Positions 1 through 5,252 of a stretch of DNA of 5,691 nt are shown piece by piece. Below the pieces are notes generated by a model. The model saw only the letters and a program-made list of their open reading frames with translations. It was not told the DNA's origin and did not search any database. Origin of the DNA: Actinomycetota bacterium. Its GTDB lineage: Bacteria; Actinomycetota; Thermoleophilia; Gaiellales; Gaiellaceae. Numbering within the stretch: the first letter of the stretch is position 1; the number at the start of each line of letters is the position of its first letter. The stretch is taken from NCBI GenBank assembly GCA_013811645.1, contig JACCUU010000306.1, positions 1 through 5,691 of the forward strand, in the 5' to 3' direction. A program made the position numbers and the translations under genes.

Positions 1-285
1 CTCCAGCTCCCGGCCGACGAGCGGCGGCTGGTGCTCGGCCGCGCGGCGCGGGCACTCGCGCCCGGCGGAACATTTCTGTTGGTCGGCCACGACCTCGCGA
101 ACCTCACCGAAGGCACCGGTGGCCCGAACGATCCCGCCGTTCTCTACACGCCAGAGGACATCGTCGCTGAGCTCTCCGGTCTCGAGATCGAGAAGGCCGA
201 GCGCGTGCTCCGTAACGTCGCGGACGCGGGGTGTCCGGCCATCGACGTGCTTGTCAGAGCGCGGAGGGGTCAGGCATCAGCCTGA
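1..285 (+). CDS. Class I SAM-dependent methyltransferase, C-terminal part (5' end outside window)
   Basis: The frame is open from base 1 and ends at TGA 283-285, giving the last 94 residues. The stretch AARALAPGGTFLLVGHD (about residues 15-31) is the late beta-strand/loop of a Rossmann-fold methyltransferase of the Methyltransf_25/TehB-like type. The DPAVLYTPEDIVAEL segment (44-58) and the final strand AIDVLVRARR (80-89) fit the same family. The SAM-binding glycine motif would lie upstream and is not visible, so the substrate cannot be inferred. The last residues, GQASA, and the stop are encoded by the palindrome at 268-287, which suggests the natural end of the protein was near RARR. It converges on khtT, with 40 bases between the two stops. 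Family assignment is confident; the specific function is unknown. Confidence 0.85.
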   Translation, partial: LQLPADERRLVLGRAARALAPGGTFLLVGHDLANLTEGTGGPNDPAVLYTPEDIVAELSGLEIEKAERVLRNVADAGCPAIDVLVRARRGQASA

Positions 286-287
286 CC
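268..287. repeat. Palindromic repeat, copy 1 (stop-supplying hairpin)
   Basis: Arms GGTCAGGC (268-275) and GCCTGACC (280-287) are exact reverse complements around the loop ATCA. A G-T pair (267/288) and a G-C pair (266/289) can extend the stem. The arms are identical to those of copy 2 at 316-339, so this is a repeat family rather than a chance hairpin. The methyltransferase stop TGA (283-285) lies inside the right arm. It may act as a transcription terminator, though no T-run follows it. Confidence 0.85.
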
Positions 288-315
288 TCGGTCTCGAGAT
301 TGCCAACCCAAGTTC

Positions 316-339
316 GGGGTCAGGCTTAAGCCTGACCCC
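316..339. repeat. Palindromic repeat, copy 2 (perfect 24-bp palindrome, likely bidirectional terminator)
   Basis: Arms GGGGTCAGGC (316-325) and GCCTGACCCC (330-339) flank TTAA, and the whole 24 bases read the same on both strands. The khtT stop codon (TAA, minus strand, 328-326) is formed by the TTAA centre. The inner eight bases of each arm match copy 1 exactly, and the two centres are 50 bases apart. Sitting between convergent genes, it is well placed to end transcription from both sides. That role is inferred from position and stem strength. Confidence 0.85.
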
Positions 340-850
340 CTGCGGTCTCATCCCCGAACGGCCCTTCGGCGAGCAAGCGCCGAAACGCCGAAAACTGGCC
401 GGCCTTGCCCACGCCAACCAAGGTGTCTCCCTGCTGGACGATGTCGCCGGGCTGGGCGCCGCTGACCGGCTCCGGCTCGCGCAGGATCGCGATCACGGTT
501 ACGCCTGTTCGCGCCCGGAGACGTGCGTCCGCGAGCGTCCTCCCGATCGCGGGGCTCGTGTCCGGGACGGGAATCCACTCGATATGGAGCTCCCCGAGCG
601 CGAGCTCGAGATCCTCGACGATCTTTGGCCGCTCGTAGGCGCCTCCGATGATCGCGCCCAGCTGGCGCGCCTCGTCGTCGTGAAGGTCGATCACCGCCGT
701 CGGCTCTTCGTCGTCCGAGCGACGGTAGAAGTAGATCTCGCGCTGGCCGTCGATGTGCAGGATCACGGACACGCGGCCGCCGAGCGCGGTTCTGAAGGTG
801 TACTTGACGCCGACGCCGGGGAGTCGGGTCTCTCGTAGGTCTACTGGCAC
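326..850 (-). CDS. khtT: Regulatory subunit of a cation:proton antiporter (KhtT-like, TrkA-C/RCK_C domain)
   Basis: 174 residues, close to the usual length for KhtT-type subunits. An N-terminal domain (about 1-80, beginning MPVDLRETRLPGVGVKYTF) precedes an RCK_C/TrkA-C domain (about 85-161) with the typical pattern GRTLADARLRARTGVTVIAI, then PGDIVQQGDTLVGVG. In Bacillus subtilis, KhtT gates the K+/H+ antiporter KhtU and its RCK_C domain binds c-di-AMP; a similar control is likely here but is inference. The start is GTG (850-848), supported by AGGAGG nine bases upstream. Only four bases separate it from the khtU stop, so the two genes are almost certainly co-transcribed and translationally linked. 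The final residues GQA and TAA are encoded by the palindrome at 316-339, giving a tail (GPFGDETAGGQA) that looks non-essential. No membrane segments; a cytoplasmic partner protein. Confidence 0.9.
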   Translation of the reverse strand: MPVDLRETRLPGVGVKYTFRTALGGRVSVILHIDGQREIYFYRRSDDEEPTAVIDLHDDEARQLGAIIGGAYERPKIVEDLELALGELHIEWIPVPDTSPAIGRTLADARLRARTGVTVIAILREPEPVSGAQPGDIVQQGDTLVGVGKAGQFSAFRRLLAEGPFGDETAGGQA

Positions 851-854
851 TCGC

Positions 855-2051
855 TCACGCCTCCTCGATCAGTGTAGGTCTGGGTGGACGGAACACGAAG
901 CGGCCGAGCCGTTTCGACTCCTTCATCAGCACGATCCCGATCGTCGCGGTCGCGAGGACGTACAATCCCGCAAAGGCCACGAGGTCTTCCTGCTGCGCGG
1001 GATCCAGGAGCGGATTCTCCGACGCGATCTGGGCGAGGATGATCGTGAACTCTCCGTGGGCGACCAGGGCGACCCCTGCGTTCAGGCTCTGACGGCTCGT
1101 GAATTCACCGAGGCGGCCCGCGATCAATCCGGCACCGACCTTTCCCACGAGCGTGAGAGCGACCGCCAGCGCGACGATCAGACCGACGTCGCCAATCGCC
1201 CCGACATCGATCGAGAGTCCGAAGACGAAGAAGAAGAGCGCGGCGAAGATGTCTCTGAAGCTGAAGAATCGCTCCTCGATCTGGTCGCGAACAGAGGTCT
1301 CCGAGAGAACGATGCCGGCCATCAGCGCGCCGATCGCCGAAGAGAGGCCGAGCTCGTCCGCGAGGGCTGCCGAGCCGATCAGGATGCCGAAGACTGCGAG
1401 CAGGAAGAACTCGAGCGAGAGTCGATCGAGCGCGCGATCGATCGGGCCGGAGAGCCAGCGTGAGACCGCGAGCCCCGCGGTGATGAATCCGAGCGCCTTC
1501 GCGACCAGGATGAGCGTGTCTGATGCCTCTCCTCCTCCGGCAGCGGCGAATCCGAGCATGAACGCGACGACGATGTCCTCCACGACGAGGATGGCCAGCA
1601 CGAGATCCGTCTCGTCGTCGCCCAGCCGACGAAAGTCGATGAGTCCCTTTACGGCGATCGCGCTCGAGGACACGTAGACGCACGCAGCCAGTACGAGAGC
1701 GGCGAAGCTGAAGCCGAAGGCGGCGACGCCGACGAGAAGGCCGAGCCCGAAGTTGAAGGCGAGATCCACAGCTCCTCCCAGGACGACGTGGCGTCCGGTT
1801 CCCTTTGCTCGTGAAAGGCTGAACTCGAGGCCGAGAAAGAAGAGCAGGAAGACGATGCCGAGCTCGGCGACGAAGTAGGTCACCTCCGAGGGCTGGATCA
1901 GCGCAAGCTGCTCGGGCTCGTTCGGTCCGAGCAGGAGACCGGCGAGCAGGTACGCCGGGATCGCGGAGAGGCCAAGGCGTCGCGCCACCAAGCCGAGGGC
2001 TCCGAGCACGGCGATGGTGACGGCGAGCTCGGCGAGGGTCACGCGTCGCAT
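855..2051 (-). CDS. khtU: CPA2-family cation:proton antiporter (KefB/KhtU-like)
   Basis: 398 residues, almost entirely hydrophobic helices (about 12), the size of KhtU-type antiporters that lack a fused RCK domain. Family marks in order: GLSAIPAYLLAGLLLGP (27-43); LGLEFSLSR (73-81); VSSSAIAVKGL (127-137) followed by LAILVVEDIVVAF (152-164), the place where KefC has its Gln-Asp ion site, here Glu158-Asp159; RDIFAALFFFVFGLSID (266-282); VGKVGAGLIAGR (302-313) with a membrane lysine; and GVALVAHGEFTIILA (326-340). It exchanges K+ or another monovalent cation for H+ across the cytoplasmic membrane, with KhtT as regulatory partner. ATG 2051 has a poor ribosome site. GTG at 2042 (residue 4) is an alternative, with GAGAG at a better distance. 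In B. subtilis the khtT gene precedes khtU; here the order is reversed. Exact ion preference cannot be read from the sequence. Confidence 0.9.
   Translation of the reverse strand: MRRVTLAELAVTIAVLGALGLVARRLGLSAIPAYLLAGLLLGPNEPEQLALIQPSEVTYFVAELGIVFLLFFLGLEFSLSRAKGTGRHVVLGGAVDLAFNFGLGLLVGVAAFGFSFAALVLAACVYVSSSAIAVKGLIDFRRLGDDETDLVLAILVVEDIVVAFMLGFAAAGGGEASDTLILVAKALGFITAGLAVSRWLSGPIDRALDRLSLEFFLLAVFGILIGSAALADELGLSSAIGALMAGIVLSETSVRDQIEERFFSFRDIFAALFFFVFGLSIDVGAIGDVGLIVALAVALTLVGKVGAGLIAGRLGEFTSRQSLNAGVALVAHGEFTIILAQIASENPLLDPAQQEDLVAFAGLYVLATATIGIVLMKESKRLGRFVFRPPRPTLIEEA
860..865 (-). promoter_or_regulatory. Ribosome binding site of khtT
   Basis: The minus strand reads AGGAGG here, with nine bases before the GTG at 850. 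It lies within the last codons of khtU. It settles GTG 850 as the khtT start and supports coupled translation. Confidence 0.8.
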
Positions 2052-2090
2052 TCTCTCGGTTGTCGTCGCAGGCCGAGCACGCTTCGCACC

Positions 2091-2120
2091 GGTAGGGGCA
2101 GGGCATGCCCGGTCCCTACC
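2091..2120. repeat. Imperfect 30-bp palindrome between the hypothetical gene and khtU (terminator or dispersed repeat)
   Basis: Outer arms GGTAGGG (2091-2097) and CCCTACC (2114-2120) pair perfectly. The inner GGGCATGCCC (2101-2110) is itself a palindrome. The two parts are separated by a 3x3 mismatch (GCA against GGT). The left half would pair perfectly with a right half reading TGC in place of GGT, so it looks like a slightly decayed 30-bp palindrome. It starts 13 bases after the stop of the 179-residue gene and ends 39 bases before khtU, so it could terminate the first or form a leader hairpin of the second. No T-run is present in either direction. Confidence 0.65.
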
Positions 2121-2133
2121 ACCGAACGATGAC

Positions 2134-2673
2134 CTAGTAGATCGGAACGACGGCTCGGCGGAGAACCGGCGGGAGGCGCTCGAGCACCCATTCGGCGTCG
2201 AGACGGTCGAGGCGATGATCCCGGCCGTTGACGAGCGCGTAGCCGCCGGTCTCGGGATCCATCGCCAGCCGGGCCTCGATCGGGTACCAGCGGTTGTGGC
2301 GCTCGATCAGGTCGTTGACCCGGCGAAACGACCAGTCGGCCACCATGGCCTCCCATGCGCGGGCAAACGCGACTCCGTCGGCGCCGGAACCCTCGCCGAC
2401 CGCGCCCCAGGCGACGGACAGACGTTCCTCGTGATCCGCCGTCTGCTGCTCGATCTCGCGCAGGCGCAGCATGTACGGCATCGGCCCGCTCGTCGCCGCG
2501 AGATAGGCATCCGCGAGCGGAAGGAAGTTCCGCAAGCGAAGAGCGATTCGCTGCCCACGTTGCGGGATCGAGCGGAGATCCTCCTCCAGTGACGCGCGCT
2601 CGCGGCGATCTCTCGGAGTCTCCGGCAGCACGACCCCCTGCCGCAGGATCGCAGCGCGCTCGGCCTTCTCCAT
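2134..2673 (-). CDS. Hypothetical protein, 179 residues, soluble
   Basis: I do not recognise a named family. The protein has no signal peptide or membrane segment. The N-terminal half (1-90) is rich in Arg, Glu and Leu and is predicted largely helical. The C-terminal half contains a distinctive WSFRRVNDLIERHNRWYPIE stretch (114-133), then RLAMDPETGGYALVNGRDHR (135-154) and DAEWVLERLPPVLRR (159-173), which look like a compact conserved domain. GC-ending codons and length argue that it is real. ATG 2673 follows the 78-residue gene by 19 bases and has no Shine-Dalgarno sequence; the short space before it is unusually AT-rich (TAA, TAG, TAG triplets). It is probably co-transcribed with the upstream genes on this strand, or starts leaderless from its own promoter. 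Confidence 0.75.
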   Translation of the reverse strand: MEKAERAAILRQGVVLPETPRDRRERASLEEDLRSIPQRGQRIALRLRNFLPLADAYLAATSGPMPYMLRLREIEQQTADHEERLSVAWGAVGEGSGADGVAFARAWEAMVADWSFRRVNDLIERHNRWYPIEARLAMDPETGGYALVNGRDHRLDRLDAEWVLERLPPVLRRAVVPIY

Positions 2674-2698
2674 CTACTAGATATTGAAGCTTTTAGAC
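2672..2698 (-). promoter_or_regulatory. AT-rich patch with small inverted repeat over the start of the 179-residue gene (possible promoter/operator)
   Basis: Bases 2674-2698 are about two-thirds A/T in otherwise GC-rich DNA. ATCTA and TAGAT (2672-2682) form a perfect inverted repeat around one C and cover the start codon. On the minus strand CAATAT (2686-2681) could serve as a weak -10, with TTGCTC (2707-2702) a poor -35 at 15-base spacing. The absence of a ribosome site would fit a leaderless transcript. The evidence is weak. Confidence 0.2.
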
Positions 2699-2929
2699 GC
2701 CGAGCAACCGGTCGATCCACGAGCGCTTTGACGCTAGCTCAGGCTCGTCGCTCAGGGCGGTCTCCACTGTCGCGTCCTCGGGCTCGGTTATCGGGTCCGA
2801 CAAACCCGGCTCGAGCTCTGGCTGCTCGCGAGGACGGAGCAGCACCCGCTCTCCTCGGCGCTCCTCGAGGCGCTCGAAGTCGCCGCGGATCGCGGCTCGC
2901 ATGTCGTCGAGGTGACTCTCCTCCCTCAC
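2693..2929 (-). CDS. Small acidic hypothetical protein, 78 residues
   Basis: No family recognised. A charged helix (about 8-33, DDMRAAIRGDFERLEERRGE) is followed by an acidic, proline-containing linker (34-66, many Glu/Asp) and an amphipathic C-terminal end KRSWIDRLLGV (68-78). The layout resembles small adaptor-type proteins with two short binding helices joined by a disordered acidic stretch, but that is only a description of shape. The start is uncertain: GTG 2929 has a weak upstream GGGA, while ATG 2902 (residue 10) has GGAGG but too far upstream. It sits 35 bases after the CAP gene and 19 before the 179-residue gene, so an operon is likely. Confidence 0.6.
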   Translation of the reverse strand: MREESHLDDMRAAIRGDFERLEERRGERVLLRPREQPELEPGLSDPITEPEDATVETALSDEPELASKRSWIDRLLGV

Positions 2930-2964
2930 GACGTGAGCCGTTCCCGCCCCGCGTCGAGAGTCCT

Positions 2965-3546
2965 CTATCGCGGAGACGCGAAGGCCGCGATCCAGACGAC
3001 GGCTCCCCCGTCGTAAAACACGCCGTCCGCCCGGACGAGCGCTGCGCCGACGTCACGGAACGCGGGATCCAGGATGTTCGCGCGATGGGGCGGCGACCGT
3101 AGCCAGGCCGCGACGACATGCCTGGCGCTGGCCGAGTGGAGCGCGCCGACGTACAGGTTCTCTCCGAAGCGGGCGTGCTCGTAGCCGGACTGCCGCACGG
3201 GGGCGGCGACGTCCGATCCGCACGGCGTATGCGAGATCTGGCGGCAGGAGACGACGCCCCGTCCCTTCAACGCGGCGGCGTTCTGCAGCGAGTGCGACTG
3301 CGAGAGACGACTGTGCCGATCTTGCGCACGCGCCCAGTTGACGAGACACGTGATCGCGCGTCGTTGTGCGCGGGGCGAGGCCGCCGGGTCGATCGACCCG
3401 GCGCAAGCCGCAGGCGGGGCGAGGTAGGCGTGCCAAGACCGCTCCGCGCCGCCCGCCTGACCCACCAGGATGAGGGCCGGCAAGACGATCGCAAGAAAGA
3501 CGGCCACGCAAAAGCGGACCGGCACTGCCGCAGTCCCCGAGATCAA
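2965..3546 (-). CDS. Secreted CAP-domain (SCP/YkwD-like) protein
   Basis: 193 residues. A signal peptide is clear: basic start, hydrophobic run FCVAVFLAIVLPALILVGQA (12-31), probable cleavage near AGGA/E (34-35). The CAP domain covers about 64-190: TCLVNWARAQ (66-75), His106 in ISHTPCG, Glu123, GENLYVG (128-134) with Glu129, then AAWLRSPPHRANILDPAFRDVG (146-167) with His154. The two His and two Glu are the expected CAP cleft residues. Cys48, 67, 101 and 109 lie after the signal peptide and could form two disulfides. Bacterial CAP proteins are extracellular; their biochemical role is mostly unknown, so no reaction is claimed. TTG 3546 directly follows an in-frame TAG; GTG 3525 (residue 8) with GGGGA upstream is an equally good start. 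The flippase gene ends 47 bases upstream. Confidence 0.88.
   Translation of the reverse strand: MISGTAAVPVRFCVAVFLAIVLPALILVGQAGGAERSWHAYLAPPAACAGSIDPAASPRAQRRAITCLVNWARAQDRHSRLSQSHSLQNAAALKGRGVVSCRQISHTPCGSDVAAPVRQSGYEHARFGENLYVGALHSASARHVVAAWLRSPPHRANILDPAFRDVGAALVRADGVFYDGGAVVWIAAFASPR
3382..3403. repeat. Perfect 22-bp palindrome inside the CAP gene
   Basis: CGCCGGGTCGA (3382-3392) is followed directly by its exact reverse complement (3393-3403). It encodes AGSIDPA (residues 49-55), in the linker between signal peptide and CAP domain. No loop is present, so it could be a symmetric protein-binding site, a cruciform, or coincidence favoured by GC-rich codons. Confidence 0.8.
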
Positions 3547-3593
3547 GCCCTAGGACCGATCCCTCAACCCTGTGATCCTGCCCCTCACCAGGC

Positions 3594-4682
3594 TCACTGC
3601 TGCGACCCTAACCGATCTCCCGGGTCGTGGCTCCGCCAACTGACAGCGGCGAGCAAGCCGAGCGCGAGGGTAGGCAGAATCGTCAGAGAGCGGTACAGCA
3701 ACGTTCCTGCGACGGCGTCCGCGTTCGAGGCGCCGAACGCCACCAGAGCGCCAGAGAGACCGAGCTCGACGATGCCGAGGCCGCCCGGCGTCAACGGGAG
3801 CGCGCCCAGGATCCGGATCAGCGCCCAGGCGGCGAACGCCTCGATCCAGGAAACCTCCCCACCGGCAATGCCCACGACACGCAGGCACACGACGAGGAGC
3901 AGGAAGACCGTGAGGTGCCCGACGAGGGTCGTCACGGTGAGGACATGCCATCGTCGACGCAGGAGCTCCAGCGCCCCCGAGCGGAACCCCGCGAGCCCCT
4001 CGCCGCCCCAGGTGACAGGGCCGCGCCGTACGACCCGCAACACACGACTGGTCAGTCGCGCCACCCGAGAGCCGATCCAATGTGCCCGCTCCGCGCTCGA
4101 GAGCGCGAGCCCGAAGGCCGCGACGGCGACGATGAGGACGGCGAGAGCGATGAGAGCCGTCGTCCGGAGCGCTGGATGATCCTGATCGACCCCCGTCAGC
4201 AATACGAGCGCGACGACGGGAAAGACGAGATTCGCAAACTGGTTCCAGACCCCGGTGACGGCAACTGCGAGGGCCGTCGGTGCCGCTCCGAAGCCCCAGG
4301 AGCGGAGCATCGAGTAGGACCCCGCCATTCCGACCGCGGCGCCGGCGGGTGTGACCATCGAGAGCGCCGTCGACGCCTGCGTCATCACGAGTGCCTGCCT
4401 GAAGCCGAGTCCCGGCAGCGCCGCCATCCAGCTCGGGGGAAACGTCGCGATGTTCAGCACCGTCGCCCCGAGGAGCAGGAGCCCGTCCTGCCAGCTCAGG
4501 CCCTTGATGACCTCCCAGACGTCACGGTAGTCGGCGATCCGTGGAAGGACGAACACGAAGACCGCGCCGACGATCACGGCTGTCGCGACACCGCCGAGCA
4601 TTCGCTTCCGGTGCTTTCGCCAGCCCACCTGCGGTACGGCCGTACCGTCTGGCATCTGCGGGAACCTATCGTGGAGAGTCAT
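3594..4682 (-). CDS. Flippase-like / lysylphosphatidylglycerol-synthase TM-region membrane protein
   Basis: 362 residues from ATG 4682. A basic N-terminus (WRKHRKR, 21-27) leads into about eight hydrophobic helices, including 31-47, 150-163, 174-193, 250-270, 280-295 and 322-348. Two hallmarks of the LPG_synthase_TM (UPF0104/AglD-type) family are present: TALSMVTPAGAAVGMAGSYSM (105-125) and LPLTPGGLGIVELGLSGAL (295-313). There is no C-terminal catalytic domain for lysyl transfer, so it is the membrane module alone, as in proteins annotated flippase-like; lipid or lipid-linked substrate transport is plausible but unproven. Starts ATG 4655 (AGG upstream) and ATG 4601 (GGAAG upstream) are also possible. 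The frame stays open to 5108, but that extension is antisense to the secreted protein and has no membrane or domain character, so I exclude it. Confidence 0.88.
   Translation of the reverse strand: MTLHDRFPQMPDGTAVPQVGWRKHRKRMLGGVATAVIVGAVFVFVLPRIADYRDVWEVIKGLSWQDGLLLLGATVLNIATFPPSWMAALPGLGFRQALVMTQASTALSMVTPAGAAVGMAGSYSMLRSWGFGAAPTALAVAVTGVWNQFANLVFPVVALVLLTGVDQDHPALRTTALIALAVLIVAVAAFGLALSSAERAHWIGSRVARLTSRVLRVVRRGPVTWGGEGLAGFRSGALELLRRRWHVLTVTTLVGHLTVFLLLVVCLRVVGIAGGEVSWIEAFAAWALIRILGALPLTPGGLGIVELGLSGALVAFGASNADAVAGTLLYRSLTILPTLALGLLAAVSWRSHDPGDRLGSQQ
4632..4647. promoter_or_regulatory. Perfect 16-bp palindrome near the divergent starts (candidate operator)
   Basis: CGGTACGG (4632-4639) followed directly by CCGTACCG (4640-4647). 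It lies 57 bases upstream of the secreted-protein start and within the first codons of the flippase gene if that starts at 4682 or 4655, or in its leader if it starts at 4601. The position suits a dimeric regulator binding between divergent promoters; no regulator gene is in the window. Role inferred. Confidence 0.35.
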
Positions 4683-4690
4683 CCCAAACG

Positions 4691-4697
4691 AAGGGAG
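4691..4697 (+). promoter_or_regulatory. Ribosome binding site of the secreted 152-residue protein
   Basis: AAGGGAG, six bases before ATG 4704. It fixes that start, since the same frame is open far upstream without protein-like character. Confidence 0.75.
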
Positions 4698-4703
4698 CCG
4701 AAC

Positions 4704-5162
4704 ATGAACATCCGCAAGCGAACGATCACATCGGCCATGGGAGTCGCGCTGCTCGCGCTCTTCTTCGCGCTCGGCGGGTCGGCATTCGCCGTCGGCGAGC
4801 GCATCCAGGGCGCAACCGTTGCCCAGCAACGCTGCTCCAACGGCGCGGTGCGCGGGATCGCCTATGTCACCGGCAATCCGACGATGGGGATCGCCAACAT
4901 CGGCGGCACCTTCACGAGCGCGGGTGTCGTCTTCGGTCGCAAGTTCAATTGCAACGGCAAGGCGATCCAGGTACGGAGAGCCGCATTCGGCGTGTTCGAG
5001 ATCCGGTTCGTCGGGAATCCCGCGTCGGTCGCGGTCGCAAACGGGGTCGGCAACGCCTATGCGGTGGTGGATCCGCTTCCGGGCGGCATCTTCCGGGTTT
5101 CCGTCCATCCCGCGGGCCGCGACGACCCGGCGGATCAGCCCTTCATGATCGTGCTGGTGTAG
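4704..5162 (+). CDS. Small secreted protein with Thermoleophilia-style signal peptide, function unknown
   Basis: 152 residues. A classic signal peptide: NIRKR (2-6), hydrophobic MGVALLALFFALGGSAFA (12-29), cleavage expected after Ala29. The mature part (about 123 residues) is rich in Gly, Ala, Val and alternating hydrophobic residues, suggesting beta structure. Cys44 (QQRCSNG) and Cys83 (KFNCNGK) could form one disulfide. The end, FRVSVHPAGRDDPADQPFMIVLV (130-152), follows the pattern of a last-strand motif (D-x-PF-x-hydrophobic) that I associate with many small exported proteins of this lineage, some with collagen-like repeats; this one has none. No catalytic motif is seen. The gene diverges from the flippase gene and converges on the VWA gene. 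Confidence 0.82.
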   Translation: MNIRKRTITSAMGVALLALFFALGGSAFAVGERIQGATVAQQRCSNGAVRGIAYVTGNPTMGIANIGGTFTSAGVVFGRKFNCNGKAIQVRRAAFGVFEIRFVGNPASVAVANGVGNAYAVVDPLPGGIFRVSVHPAGRDDPADQPFMIVLV

Positions 5163-5178
5163 ACACCGCCGATGCTAG

Positions 5179-5221
5179 AGATCCCGCGGCCGCGAAGCGG
5201 ACGCCTTGAGGGATCTTCGCG
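5179..5221 (+). other. Intergenic region with two competing stem pairings
   Basis: AGATCCC (5179-5185) can pair with GGGATCT (5210-5216), while CGCGAAG (5191-5197) can pair with CTTCGCG (5215-5221). The two right-hand arms overlap, so only one stem can form at a time. CGCGGCCGCG (5185-5194) is also a small palindrome. It lies just after the secreted-protein stop. It may simply be the 3' tail of that transcript. Confidence 0.3.
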
Positions 5222-5222
5222 C

Positions 5223-5252
5223 GACTGGAATCCGCGCGAGCGGATTCCAGTC
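5223..5252. terminator. Strong hairpin between convergent genes, probable bidirectional terminator
   Basis: GACTGGAATCCGC (5223-5235) pairs perfectly with GCGGATTCCAGTC (5240-5252): 13 bp with a four-base loop. In plus-strand RNA the loop is GCGA closed by C-G, a stable GNRA tetraloop. GCGC (5219-5222) can extend the stem with GCGC (5255-5258) past a two-T bulge. It starts 60 bases after the secreted-protein stop and 12 bases after the VWA stop on the other strand. There is no proper T-run. Confidence 0.75.

Noticed and set aside
266..339. Possible CRISPR-like or attachment-site repeat pair
   Set aside because: Only two palindromic copies with a 28-base spacer, no further repeats, no cas genes and no integrase. 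A terminator/REP-like reading fits better.
753..1463. Plus-strand open frame of 236 codons opposite khtU/khtT
   Set aside because: The product is an extremely Glu/Arg/Asp-rich string, as expected from reading the complement of hydrophobic membrane-protein codons; the minus-strand antiporter is far better supported.
1105..2106. Minus-strand open frame of 333 codons overlapping khtU
   Set aside because: Arginine-rich out-of-frame reading of the antiporter, without family motifs.
2052..2133. c-di-AMP (ydaO-type) or other riboswitch upstream of khtU
   Set aside because: The 82-base leader is too short and shows only a single hairpin, with none of the multi-stem layout expected of that riboswitch.
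2014..2592. Plus-strand open frame opposite the 179-residue gene
   Set aside because: It crosses the khtU leader hairpin, has no ribosome site and no recognisable domain; the minus-strand gene has the better protein character.
3118..4179. Long plus-strand open frame of 353 codons
   Set aside because: It runs opposite the CAP and flippase genes, has arginine/proline-rich low-information composition and no domain, signal or ribosome site. It is a GC-rich antisense shadow.
4661..4672. Promoter elements (GGAAC, TATCGT) upstream of the secreted-protein gene
   Set aside because: GGAAC has no convincing partner -10 at 16-17 bases and TATCGT has no -35; too weak to list as a promoter.
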